Shown piece by piece: positions 49,221 to 57,299 of a stretch of 64,000 nt of DNA (position 1 is the first letter of the stretch; each line of letters begins with the position of its first letter). The notes below the pieces were generated by a model, which saw only the letters and a list, made by a program, of their open reading frames with translations, ran no database searches and had not been told where the DNA came from. The stretch comes from Azoarcus sp. KH32C (GTDB lineage: Bacteria; Pseudomonadota; Gammaproteobacteria; Burkholderiales; Rhodocyclaceae), in assembly GCF_000349945.1 (NCBI RefSeq), contig NC_020516.1, positions 1,860,001-1,924,000 of the forward strand. Direction: 5' to 3'. The position numbers and the translations under genes were made by a program.

Positions 49221-51086
49221 TCACCGCGTCAGTTGCGCGTAGAACATCGGCAACCGTGCCGGAAGCTCCTCGGGCTTGCGGATCACGGCGTAGCCGGCTG
49301 GGCCGAACAGGTGGGGCAGATAGTTTTCCGCTTCGCGGTCGATCGTGACGCAGAACGGGACGAGGCCTTGCTTGCGCGCTTCGCTGATTGCCACACGGCT
49401 GTCCTCGATGCCATAGCGGCCTTCGTAGAGGTCGAGGTCGTTGGGTTTGCCGTCCGAGAGGATCAGCAGGATGCGCCGGGCCGCCGGCTCCTTCGCAAGG
49501 AGTTGGCTCGCGCGGCGGATCGCGGCGCCGAGGCGCGTGTAGTAGCCCGGCTTGATCGCTGCGATGCGTCCGCGGATGGTGTTGTCGAAGCGATCGCCGA
49601 AATCCTTCAGGCGATGGAAGCGGACCTGGCTGCGCTTGACCGACGAGAAGCCGGCGATGGCGAAGCGATCGCCGGTCGCACCGAGGGCTTCGCCGAACAG
49701 CAGCAGCGCGTCGCGGATCACGTCGATGACGCGGGCGTCGCTCGACACCCAACTGTCCGTCGACAGCGACAGGTCGGCGAGCACCATGCAGGCGAGGTCG
49801 CGCTCGCGCTTTTCGAGCGACAGCCACAGCTGGTCGGACGGATTGCGACCGATGGCGCGGTCCGTCTGCGCGCGGACGACCGCATCGAGGTCGAGCTCGG
49901 TGCCGTCGACCTGCGCCTTGATCCAGCGCCGGCCCGGCTGCAGTGCAGCGAACTGCTGGTGCAGGCGCTTCGCCGTGCGGCGCAGGTGTTCGGGAAGCGG
50001 GCAGGGTTGCGCGTCGCGGGCCGCAAGCTCGGCGAGCCGCACATGGTCCTCGAGCAGCACGCCCTTGCGGTAGTCCCATTCGGGCAAGGGGATGCCGGGG
50101 CCGAGCACGATGTCGTCTTCGGCCGCGGAGGGCAGGTCGAGGTCGAAGCGCACCTTCGAGGCGACCCGTTCCTTGTCCTGGGCAAGCGCGAGCTGGTCGA
50201 GGTCGCGTGCGGCGTCGGCGGCATTCGGGTCCGGGTCGTCGTCGGGCGGACGGTTGATGCGCAGGAATTCGGCCACCGCGAGCAGGCTTTCGGCGCGGAA
50301 GAACAGCACCATGCCGTTCTTCTCCTTCGGCATGTCGACGCGCTCGACATGGTGCGCGCGGCGCTCGCTCTCTTCGAAGGTGGGCGTGCCGCCGTCGGCC
50401 GGCTGTTCGGGTTCGGTGTCGTCGCCGCGGTCGAACCCGGTCTTGCCCGACAAGGAACCCGTCAGCCACAGCAGGACGGGGCGAGCCGGCGGCGCCTTCG
50501 CCGGCACCGAAGGCAGGGCAGCAACGGTGCCGGGAGATAGAAGCGCCTGGCGGATCGCGCGCTCGCGTTCGGCCTCCGCCTTCGGCAAGGCTTCCGGCCG
50601 CGGACGATTGGGCAGGTAAGCATCGACGAGGCGCCGATAGCGTGCTGCCAGACCGGGCCAGGCTTGCAAGGCGACGCAAGTCGCGAACTGGTTGCGGCGG
50701 AAATCGTCGGGGGCCTCGTCGCAACCAACCGAATCGATTCCGTCATGGGCGGCGGCGAGGGCGATCAGCCAGAGGTACAAGTCGCGGTTCAGCGCGCGTT
50801 CCGGAAAAGCGTCGATTTCGGGCGGCAGGCGTAGCGTTGACGGGTCCATGCGCGCCTGCGCCATGCGGTCGCCCGAGCCGGCGATCCGTTGCAGGAGACC
50901 GCGGCGGGCGCCGTGCTTGTCGGTGGTTGCGGCGGCTACGCGCAGGCCGGGATCGCCGCCGAGCGCGCGGAAAAACACGCCGGCCGTGCGCTCGATTTCC
51001 TTCAGCTTGACCGCGGCCTCGGGGTGATTGCCTTCGGCCGTCCCGGTCACCCAACGGTGCCAGATCTTTCCGACGAATTCTTCCAT
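49221..51086 (-). CDS. norD: Nitric oxide reductase activation protein NorD
   Basis: A 621-residue cytoplasmic protein. A C-terminal VWFA domain carries an intact MIDAS motif (VLADLSLSTDSW, Asp-x-Ser-x-Ser). The N-terminal and middle parts are typical of NorD (WHRWVTGTAEGNHPEAAVKL; acidic PDDDPDPN linker). NorD works with the AAA+ protein NorQ to insert the non-heme iron FeB in NorB. It follows the Fe-S protein gene by 1 bp. Confidence 0.93.
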   Translation of the reverse strand: MEEFVGKIWHRWVTGTAEGNHPEAAVKLKEIERTAGVFFRALGGDPGLRVAAATTDKHGARRGLLQRIAGSGDRMAQARMDPSTLRLPPEIDAFPERALNRDLYLWLIALAAAHDGIDSVGCDEAPDDFRRNQFATCVALQAWPGLAARYRRLVDAYLPNRPRPEALPKAEAERERAIRQALLSPGTVAALPSVPAKAPPARPVLLWLTGSLSGKTGFDRGDDTEPEQPADGGTPTFEESERRAHHVERVDMPKEKNGMVLFFRAESLLAVAEFLRINRPPDDDPDPNAADAARDLDQLALAQDKERVASKVRFDLDLPSAAEDDIVLGPGIPLPEWDYRKGVLLEDHVRLAELAARDAQPCPLPEHLRRTAKRLHQQFAALQPGRRWIKAQVDGTELDLDAVVRAQTDRAIGRNPSDQLWLSLEKRERDLACMVLADLSLSTDSWVSSDARVIDVIRDALLLFGEALGATGDRFAIAGFSSVKRSQVRFHRLKDFGDRFDNTIRGRIAAIKPGYYTRLGAAIRRASQLLAKEPAARRILLILSDGKPNDLDLYEGRYGIEDSRVAISEARKQGLVPFCVTIDREAENYLPHLFGPAGYAVIRKPEELPARLPMFYAQLTR

Positions 51087-51087
51087 G

Positions 51088-52098
51088 TCAGCGTTCCTTT
51101 CCCGAGCGGAATCCCGCTTCGTTCTGCCGCGCGGCCTCGTCGCTCACCCACTGCAGCAGCGGGCCGTCGGGGTTGTCGCGCTGGCTCTGTTCGCAGGCTT
51201 CGACGCATTGCGCGCATTGGGTGCAGGTGAACATCAGCCGCTTGATGTTGCGCGGCGTGAGCCGCATCGGGCATACGGCGTCGCAGGCCGATTGCTTTTC
51301 CGGCAGGCAGCTCGCGCAATCGACGGCGCGCTTCCTCTGGAACCCGACGACCATCGCGTTGCGGTTGCTCATCCACGCGAGGCTCTGGAAGAGGCCCACG
51401 GCGCATGCGTAGCGGCAGAAGAGATGGCGCGCGAAGAGAAACTCCATCGACAGCACGCCGGTCGCGGCGGTGAGGAAGATCGTCTGGTTGCGCGTCAGCG
51501 CGCCGTGGAACAGGTTGCCGTAGATCTCCGCGGGCGGCAGCAGATAGGTCAGGAACACCATCGCCCACAGGAAGGCGAAGAACACCGCTGCCGGCACGAC
51601 GACCAGCCACCAGCGCGCGTCCGCCCGCCACGGCGTTCCATCGGCCTTCCACGGTGGCAGCGGTTCCTTGACCCACACGCTGGGCTTGCCGGAAGCCTTC
51701 TGCATTAGCTTGTTGATCGTCTCGACGACCGAAAAATGCGGGCACAGCCAGCCGCAGTAGAGGCGTCCCCATTTCCATGCGACCCATAGGAAGGCACCTG
51801 CGCCGACCAGGATCGGCACGAAGAGGCGCAGCATCACGTTCGAGCCGGCCTCGAGCGCCCCGATACGCCCCGCGACGAAGTCGTCGAGACCCAAGCGCCA
51901 TTCCATCCCCAGCAGCCACGCATGTCCGGCAGCGAGGTCGTAGCGGAAGAGGTCGAGCACCGGGGCGAGGATGAACAGCGTGAAGAACGCCGCCTGGAAG
52001 GCGATGCGCTTCTTCTGTGTGCGGTTGTGTCCCATCGGTTTCGCCGTCGCGATCGGGATCACGCGGCGAGGCGACGGGGAGGCTTGGGCGCTGCTCAT
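51088..52098 (-). CDS. CcoG/RdxA-like membrane-bound 4Fe-4S protein in the nor operon
   Basis: A 336-residue membrane protein with about five TM helices. Cys motifs: WGRLYCGWLCPH, FCRYACAVG, and two ferredoxin-type clusters (VDCASCLPEKQSACDAVCP and CTQCAQCVEACEQ). This is the CcoG/RdxA/NosR-C family, whose members move electrons across or into the membrane; CcoG serves copper handling during cbb3 oxidase assembly. It is shorter than CcoG (about 470) and lacks its C-terminal Ig-like domain. Embedded between norQ and norD, it likely supports NorCB maturation or electron supply. ATG 52098 was preferred over TTG 52110. Confidence 0.8.
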   Translation of the reverse strand: MSSAQASPSPRRVIPIATAKPMGHNRTQKKRIAFQAAFFTLFILAPVLDLFRYDLAAGHAWLLGMEWRLGLDDFVAGRIGALEAGSNVMLRLFVPILVGAGAFLWVAWKWGRLYCGWLCPHFSVVETINKLMQKASGKPSVWVKEPLPPWKADGTPWRADARWWLVVVPAAVFFAFLWAMVFLTYLLPPAEIYGNLFHGALTRNQTIFLTAATGVLSMEFLFARHLFCRYACAVGLFQSLAWMSNRNAMVVGFQRKRAVDCASCLPEKQSACDAVCPMRLTPRNIKRLMFTCTQCAQCVEACEQSQRDNPDGPLLQWVSDEAARQNEAGFRSGKER

Positions 52099-52102
52099 GG
52101 AC

Positions 52103-52510
52103 TTACTCAAACAGGTCCGGTCCGATCACCGGGTACTGCCAGCTGCGACCGAGAATCGCGTTGTTCAGCCCGATGACGCCGAAGATGACCAGCGTTGCGT
52201 GGAAGGAAACGAAATAGAGGATGCCGACGACCCACGACCAGGGATTGTCGAAGCCGCCGAGCAGGAGGATCGCGCCGCTGACCCCCACCAGGATCGCGCC
52301 GCCATAGATGCTGGCGACGATGGTCTGTTGCAGGTGGTTGCGCTCGACGAGCGACGCCGTGTGGCGGTGGCGCAGCCACAGGACGAACAGCACGACCAGC
52401 GGAATCGCCGGCAGGAGCAGCAGATTCGTGAGGAACAGCGCTTCGGCCAGCACCGCGAGGCGGGGGCCGGGCATCGCTTCAGTGAGGAGATCGTGTTCCT
52501 GTTCGGACAT
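52103..52510 (-). CDS. Small integral membrane protein in the nor operon
   Basis: A 135-residue protein with three to four TM helices (about 17-45, 65-88 and 92-120). The short cytoplasmic loop has several His residues (WLRHRHTASLVERNHLQQ). No family name can be given. It lies between norQ (gap 31 bp) and the CcoG-like gene (gap 4 bp), so it is expected to work with them. A metal- or heme-related role is possible but unproven. Confidence 0.7.
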   Translation of the reverse strand: MSEQEHDLLTEAMPGPRLAVLAEALFLTNLLLLPAIPLVVLFVLWLRHRHTASLVERNHLQQTIVASIYGGAILVGVSGAILLLGGFDNPWSWVVGILYFVSFHATLVIFGVIGLNNAILGRSWQYPVIGPDLFE

Positions 52511-52541
52511 GGCGGCGGGTCGGTGGCGAATGCGCGATCGG

Positions 52542-53342
52542 TCAGCGGCCGAAGGTCGCCGACACCACTTCCATCAGCGCTTCCGCCACTTCCGCGTCGT
52601 CCGTGAGGCTCTCGACGATCGCCGCGCGGCAGGCGACGACCGGGTCCATGCCATCGCGAACGAGCAGCGCCGCATAGACCAGCAGCCGCGTGCTGGCGGC
52701 CTCTTCGAGATCCTGGTCCTTCAGCGTGCGCAGCGCATGCGCGATCGACACCAGCCGCTTGGCGAGATCCGGCGCACAGCCCGATTCGCCGATCAGGATC
52801 GCCTCCTCCCGCGCTGCGGCCGGGAAGTCGAAGCGCAGGCTCACGAAGCGTTGCCGCGTCGAAGGCTTCATCCCCTTCAGCAGGTTCTGGTAGCCGGGGT
52901 TGTACGAGACGACCAGCATGAAGGACGGCGGCGCCTCGAGGAGCTCGCCGGTGCGGTCGATCGGGAGTATCCGGCGGTCGTCGGCCAGCGGGTGCAGCAC
53001 GACGGTCGTGTCCTTGCGCGCCTCGACGACCTCGTCCAGATAGCAGATGCCGCCCTCGCGCACTGCGCGCGTGAGCGGGCCGTCGCACCAGACGGTCTGG
53101 CCGTCGCCGATCAGATGGCGGCCGACGAGGTCCGCCGCGGTCAGGTCGTCGTGGCAGGCGACGGTGTAGAGCGGCAGCCGCAGGCGCGCGGCCATGTGCG
53201 CGACGAAGCGCGTCTTGCCGCAGCCCGTGGGGCCTTTGATCAGCAGCGGCAGGCGGTTCTTCCAGGCGTGTTCGAAGACGCCGATCTCTTCGCCGGCGGC
53301 CTCGTAGAAGGGGAGTTCGATTTGGGGCATTTCGAGCTTCAT
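52542..53342 (-). CDS. norQ: Nitric oxide reductase activation ATPase NorQ
   Basis: A 266-residue AAA+ MoxR-type ATPase. Walker A GPTGCGKT (about residue 37), Walker B ICYLDEVVEA, sensor-1 VVSYNPGYQ and arginine finger region KPSTRQRFV are present. It forms hexamers with NorD to activate NorCB by FeB insertion. The start overlaps the NorF stop (ATGA). Confidence 0.95.
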   Translation of the reverse strand: MKLEMPQIELPFYEAAGEEIGVFEHAWKNRLPLLIKGPTGCGKTRFVAHMAARLRLPLYTVACHDDLTAADLVGRHLIGDGQTVWCDGPLTRAVREGGICYLDEVVEARKDTTVVLHPLADDRRILPIDRTGELLEAPPSFMLVVSYNPGYQNLLKGMKPSTRQRFVSLRFDFPAAAREEAILIGESGCAPDLAKRLVSIAHALRTLKDQDLEEAASTRLLVYAALLVRDGMDPVVACRAAIVESLTDDAEVAEALMEVVSATFGR

Positions 53343-53656
53343 GTCGTGAGTCCTTTCCAGTATGCGATGCCGATCAGGGCGCAGACCAGGCCCATCCAGC
53401 CGAGCACCAGCCCCGCCCACAGGCGCGGGGCGCGGCGCAGCGCCATGTAGTCGAGAATGATCAGGGAGCCTTTTGCGAAGGCGATGGCGAAGAGCAGGGC
53501 GGCGACCGCTGGCCCGGCCTCGCCGCGTTCGCCGATCGTCCAGGTGATCATCGTCGCCGCGATCAGGATCGCCCAGATCGTTGCGGCGCGTTCAGGATTG
53601 CCGTGCGCGGACGGATGGGCGACGGCGGTTCGAGCGGAGGATTGCGTGGGTTGCAT
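53339..53656 (-). CDS. norF: NorF-like cytochrome oxidase subunit IV-type protein
   Basis: A 105-residue protein with about three TM helices (26-42, 52-70, 80-98) and the FAKGSLIILDYMALRRAPRLW block of the COX4-like/NorF family. NorE and NorF are accessory to NO reductase and improve activity in Paracoccus; the mechanism is unresolved. It overlaps norQ by 4 bp and follows norE by 13 bp. Confidence 0.85.
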   Translation of the reverse strand: MQPTQSSARTAVAHPSAHGNPERAATIWAILIAATMITWTIGERGEAGPAVAALLFAIAFAKGSLIILDYMALRRAPRLWAGLVLGWMGLVCALIGIAYWKGLTT

Positions 53657-53669
53657 CGTCTTTGACCTC

Positions 53670-54290
53670 TCAGCGCATCACATAAATCAGCGGGAACAGG
53701 ATCAGCCAGACCAGATCGACCATGTGCCAGTAGGCGGCGCCGGTCTCGATGCCGTTCATGTTGTCGGGCCCGTAACGGCCTTGGCGTGCACCGTTCCACA
53801 GCGCGGTGAGGATCACCAGGCCGAGGATCACGTGCATGAAATGGAAGAAGGTCAGCACCAGGTAGAACATGTCGAAGGTGCTCGACGACAGGCTCACGCC
53901 GGCCGCGAATTTCGCGGCGTATTCGAAGGACTTCACGACCACGAAGCCCATGCCGCACGCGAACGCGCCGGCGACCCAGCGCGCCGCCAGTCGGCTTTGA
54001 CCGGCTTCTGCGAGTTGCACCGCGCGTACGACAAGGAAGCTCGAGGTCAGCAGCAACACCGTGTTGACGGCGCCCGAGGTGCGATCGAGGCCGAGTTGCT
54101 GGGCATTGAACAATTCGACGTTGTGCGCGCGGGTGAAGGCGTAGGCGATGAAGAAGGCGCCGAACGCCAGCAGTTCCGCGAGGATGAAGAACCAGATCGC
54201 GAGGTCGCCCGGCAGGCGACGTCCTGCATCGGCCGGCGTTTTGGCCTGGACGGAGAGGGGGGGCATCAGGGCTTCGGTATAGGTATCCAT
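53670..54290 (-). CDS. norE: NorE, cytochrome c oxidase subunit III-like protein
   Basis: A 206-residue membrane protein with five TM helices. The COX3-family signature is clear: WFFILAELLAFGAFFIAYAF, NTVLLLTSSFLVVRAVQ, FFHFMHVILGLVIL and GAAYWHMVDLVWLILFPLIY. In nor clusters it acts as a helper, not as an oxidase subunit. First gene of the second nor transcript; a weak Dnr-like site lies 36 bp upstream. Confidence 0.92.
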   Translation of the reverse strand: MDTYTEALMPPLSVQAKTPADAGRRLPGDLAIWFFILAELLAFGAFFIAYAFTRAHNVELFNAQQLGLDRTSGAVNTVLLLTSSFLVVRAVQLAEAGQSRLAARWVAGAFACGMGFVVVKSFEYAAKFAAGVSLSSSTFDMFYLVLTFFHFMHVILGLVILTALWNGARQGRYGPDNMNGIETGAAYWHMVDLVWLILFPLIYVMR

Positions 54291-54325
54291 GTGGGCCAGT
54301 CTACGAAGCCCGCCCTGCCCGAACC

Positions 54326-54339
54326 TTGATTCTGGTTAA
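54326..54339. promoter_or_regulatory. Weak FNR/DNR-like half site upstream of norE
   Basis: TTGAT-TCTG-GTTAA has one perfect half-site and 3 of 5 matches in the other. Its position, 36 bp before the norE start, is right for a regulated promoter. It is clearly weaker than the norC site. Confidence 0.4.
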
Positions 54340-54392
54340 TTCGCACCAGATAGGTGCGGCGGAAATGGGGAATTTCACCCAGCCAATAAAAA

Positions 54393-54412
54393 GGGGCGGC
54401 AACTGCCGCCCC
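54393..54412 (-). terminator. Rho-independent terminator of norCB
   Basis: Perfect 8-bp GC stem (GGGGCGGC / GCCGCCCC, four-base loop) followed on the minus strand by TTTTTATT. A second hairpin (CCCGCTC / GAGCGGG, 54422-54440) lies between it and the norB stop. It separates norCB from norE. Confidence 0.88.
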
Positions 54413-54453
54413 GAAGGATGTCCCGCTCAGACCGAGCGGGGCATGGAGACCGA

Positions 54454-55836
54454 TCAGGCCGTGATCATCGGCTTGCTCTCACCCTTGATGAAGAAGCTCG
54501 CCAGGTAGGTCACCAGACCGGCTGCGAAGACCAGGCCGGCCCACAGACGCATCCAGTAGAACAGCGACACCTGGTCCTGCACCTGCATGAAGGGCAGCGG
54601 GGTGGCGGACACGCGCTGCAGCCACACTTGCAGGATGCCGGCGGCGGTGAGGAACAGCGTGATGAAGACCATCGAGATCGTCATCAGCCAGAAGCCCCAC
54701 ATCTCGCAGACCTGAGCACGCTGGTCGTTCGCGGCACGGCCACGGAGCAGCGGCATGGTGTAGCTGATCATCGTCAGCACGACCAGCACGTAGGCGCCGT
54801 AGAAGGCCATGTGACCGTGAGCGGCGGTGATCTGCGAACCGTGCGTGTAGTAGTTCACCGGAGCCAGGGTATGCAGGAAGCCCCACACGCCTGCGCCGAG
54901 GAAGGCCATCACGCCGGTACCCAGGGCCCACAGCACGGCAGCCTTGTTCGGATGCTCGCGGCGGCGGCGGTTCACCATGTTGAACGCGAAGACGGTCATC
55001 GCGAAGAACGGGATCGGTTCGAGTGCCGAGAAGATCGAACCCAGCCACTGCCAGTACGACGGCGTGCCGATCCAGAAGTAGTGGTGGCCGGTGCCGATCA
55101 GGCCGGTGACGAGCGCCAGCGTGATGATCACGTACAACCACTTCTCGATGACTTCACGGTCGACCCCGGTCACCTTGATCAGCACGAAGGCCAGCATTGC
55201 AGCCATGATCAGTTCCCAGACGCCTTCCACCCAGAGGTGCACCACCCACCACCAGTAGAACTTGTCCTTCACCAGGTTGGCCGGGTTGTAGAACGAGAAC
55301 AGGAAGAAGACGGCCAGACCCCACAGGCCGAGCAGCATGACAATGCTGATCACGGTCTTGCGGCCCTTCAGCATCGTCATGCTGATGTTGAAGAGGAAGG
55401 CCAGCGCGACGATCACGATGCCGATCTTCGTTATCAGCGGCTGCTCGAGGAACTCCCGGCCCATGGTGGCGAGTATGTTGTTCCCGGTCATCTCGGCGAG
55501 CGTCGCGTACGGCACGAAGAGGTAGCCGAGGATCGTCGCCGCGCCTGCCACGAGGAAGATCCAGAACATCAGCATCGCCAGCTTCGGGCTGTAGAGCTCC
55601 GTTTCCGTTTCTTCGGGAATCAGATAGTAGGCCGAGCCCATGAAGCCGAACAGCAGCCACACGATCAGCAGGTTGGTGTGCACCATCCGTGCAACGTTGA
55701 ACGGAATGGCCGGGAACAGGAAGTCGCCGACCACGTACTGCAGGCCCATCACCAGGCCGAACACGATCTGCCCGACGAAGAGTCCGATCGCCGCTATGAA
55801 GTACGGCAGCGCGACCGATTGCGAAGAATATTTCAT
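54454..55836 (-). CDS. norB: Nitric oxide reductase large subunit NorB (cNOR)
   Basis: A 460-residue, twelve-helix heme-copper-oxidase-family protein without copper. All ligands expected from Pseudomonas NorB are seen: heme b His53 and His342, heme b3 His340, FeB His200, His251 and His252, and FeB glutamate Glu204, with Glu208 nearby. It reduces two NO to N2O using electrons from NorC. It follows norC by 33 bp with AAGGGG before its start. Length is usual for a cNOR, and it lacks the quinol-oxidising N-terminal extension of qNOR. Confidence 0.98.
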   Translation of the reverse strand: MKYSSQSVALPYFIAAIGLFVGQIVFGLVMGLQYVVGDFLFPAIPFNVARMVHTNLLIVWLLFGFMGSAYYLIPEETETELYSPKLAMLMFWIFLVAGAATILGYLFVPYATLAEMTGNNILATMGREFLEQPLITKIGIVIVALAFLFNISMTMLKGRKTVISIVMLLGLWGLAVFFLFSFYNPANLVKDKFYWWWVVHLWVEGVWELIMAAMLAFVLIKVTGVDREVIEKWLYVIITLALVTGLIGTGHHYFWIGTPSYWQWLGSIFSALEPIPFFAMTVFAFNMVNRRRREHPNKAAVLWALGTGVMAFLGAGVWGFLHTLAPVNYYTHGSQITAAHGHMAFYGAYVLVVLTMISYTMPLLRGRAANDQRAQVCEMWGFWLMTISMVFITLFLTAAGILQVWLQRVSATPLPFMQVQDQVSLFYWMRLWAGLVFAAGLVTYLASFFIKGESKPMITA

Positions 55837-55869
55837 AGTTTTATATCCCCTTGATGTTGTCGATTGCGC

Positions 55870-56295
55870 TCAACCCTCGATGTTGGGAGGCCATTTCTGG
55901 GTATTGATCTCGGAGGTGTACTTCAGGAACGCCACCAGATCGTCGAGTTGCTGTTCGGTCAGATTGAATTGCGGCATCTGTCGGCGTCCCGGTGCGCCCG
56001 TGGGCTGCGATTTGATCCAGGCCTTGATGAAGTCAGGCCCGCGGCGGGTGTAGACGTTGCCGAGCTCCGGTGCGAAGTAAGCCCCTTCGCCAAGAATCGT
56101 GTGGCAGCCGATACAGTCGTTCGTCTCCCATACATGCTTGCCGCGTGCGACCGCCTCGGTCAGGTTGGCGCGGTTGTCGGATTTGGGCAGGCCGCTCATG
56201 GTGTCGAATGACAAGGCCACCAGGAGCAGGAAGAAGAATGTCGCCCCGCCATAAAATATGTTGCGAGCCATCGCCTTGGTAAAGGTACCGCTCAT
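55870..56295 (-). CDS. norC: Nitric oxide reductase cytochrome c subunit NorC
   Basis: A 141-residue protein with one N-terminal membrane anchor (about 13-30) and a periplasmic cytochrome c domain: heme site C61-I-G-C-H65, axial Met probably M107 (RRQMPQF). It takes electrons from soluble cytochromes or cupredoxins and passes them to NorB. It is first in the operon; an FNR/DNR box is centred about 95 bp upstream of its start. Confidence 0.97.
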   Translation of the reverse strand: MSGTFTKAMARNIFYGGATFFFLLLVALSFDTMSGLPKSDNRANLTEAVARGKHVWETNDCIGCHTILGEGAYFAPELGNVYTRRGPDFIKAWIKSQPTGAPGRRQMPQFNLTEQQLDDLVAFLKYTSEINTQKWPPNIEG

Positions 56296-56383
56296 GTTTA
56301 TCCCTCACTGTTTGGAGTGCAGCTACTTGATTGAAAGGAACCCGTTGTGCGACGCATTCTCAATTTGGGGAGCCCGCGCCACC

Positions 56384-56397
56384 ATGATTTGAATCAA
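56384..56397 (-). promoter_or_regulatory. FNR/DNR box upstream of norC
   Basis: On the minus strand TTGAT-TCAA-ATCAT matches the consensus TTGAT-N4-ATCAA at 9 of 10 positions. It is centred about 95 bp before the norC start, a workable distance for a class II promoter with a leader. The regulator encoded at 48443 has the matching recognition helix. Confidence 0.75.
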
Positions 56398-56440
56398 TTT
56401 CGAAAATTTGATGTGCACAAGAGTGCAGGCAAGAAAAGCG

Positions 56441-56477
56441 ACGGGGCCACCGGGAGATGATCTCTCGGTGGCCCCGT
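56441..56477 (-). terminator. Long hairpin after the outer-membrane protein gene
   Basis: A 17-bp stem with a single G-U type mismatch and a TGA loop, followed on the minus strand by a short T-rich tract. It ends the transcript from 57243 and insulates it from the norC promoter. Confidence 0.8.
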
Positions 56478-56502
56478 GGTGACTTCCTTGAGGGAAGAAG
56501 CG

Positions 56503-57243
56503 TCAGTACTTGCGGCTGACCATCACTCCGCCGCCCCACTCCGGACTGCTGTCGCTGAACCCCTTCACGGCGTAGATCTGAAGCTTCCATACGTCGGTCA
56601 GCTTGTGGCTCGAAAAGACCGTCATCTCGCTGATCGGGTCGCGATCGGACGACAAGCGGTCGCGCCAGTCGTAGGCGAGGCCGAGCGAGGTCGTCGGCGA
56701 GAGCTTGTAGGACACGCCGAGGGTTGCGTAGAAGGGATCGTCGAGGTTCGAGTTGCCCATGTTCTTCCAGCCCAGCGTCGCAAAGCCGGTGGTCGCGCCG
56801 AAGGCCTTTGCGACGTCGAACTGCACCGCGTAATCGGTCTTGTTGTTGCCGAGACAGCTGTTTTCGGCCGTCGGCATCTTGACCTTGCCGATGGCCTCGA
56901 CGAGCAAGCCGTTCTGCGTGCCGTCGAGCAGCGTATAGCCCGCGCTCGCCGTGATATCGCCCATTCCGCTCTCGGTGCCACCGCAGCCGCTGCCCGCCAC
57001 GGGCTCGCCATCCGGGCCGACCACGGCGTTCGTGATGTGCAGATAGGGCACCGTCATCTTCAGCGTCACCGGCCCCGTCTCGTACTTCGCGACGATCGGC
57101 ACATACCAGGTCTCGCTGTTCTTGTTAGTGCCGTATTTGCCGTTCGAATAATCCAGTCCGGTCGTGAAAGTCAGATCGCCTGCCGCGGCGGGCAGGGTCA
57201 GCGTGGCCAGCAGGGCGGCCAGGACGGTGCGGGTACGTGTCAT
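56503..57243 (-). CDS. Outer-membrane beta-barrel transporter-like protein
   Basis: A 246-residue protein with a signal peptide cut near residue 21. Alternating strands such as LTFTTGLDYSNGKYG, TWYVPIVAKYETGPVTLKMT and a C-terminal GGGVMVSRKY (terminal Tyr) are those of a barrel, like the PF13557 (phenol-pathway MetA-type) family. Cys84 and Cys125 in two loops may pair. The ligand is unknown. It lies upstream of norC but on its own, between two hairpin-bounded gaps. Confidence 0.7.
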   Translation of the reverse strand: MTRTRTVLAALLATLTLPAAAGDLTFTTGLDYSNGKYGTNKNSETWYVPIVAKYETGPVTLKMTVPYLHITNAVVGPDGEPVAGSGCGGTESGMGDITASAGYTLLDGTQNGLLVEAIGKVKMPTAENSCLGNNKTDYAVQFDVAKAFGATTGFATLGWKNMGNSNLDDPFYATLGVSYKLSPTTSLGLAYDWRDRLSSDRDPISEMTVFSSHKLTDVWKLQIYAVKGFSDSSPEWGGGVMVSRKY

Positions 57244-57299
57244 GCAAAGCTCCCTGTCTAAGTGGTTGTTGCCGGATTGCTGGTCCGGTCGCTACTTAG

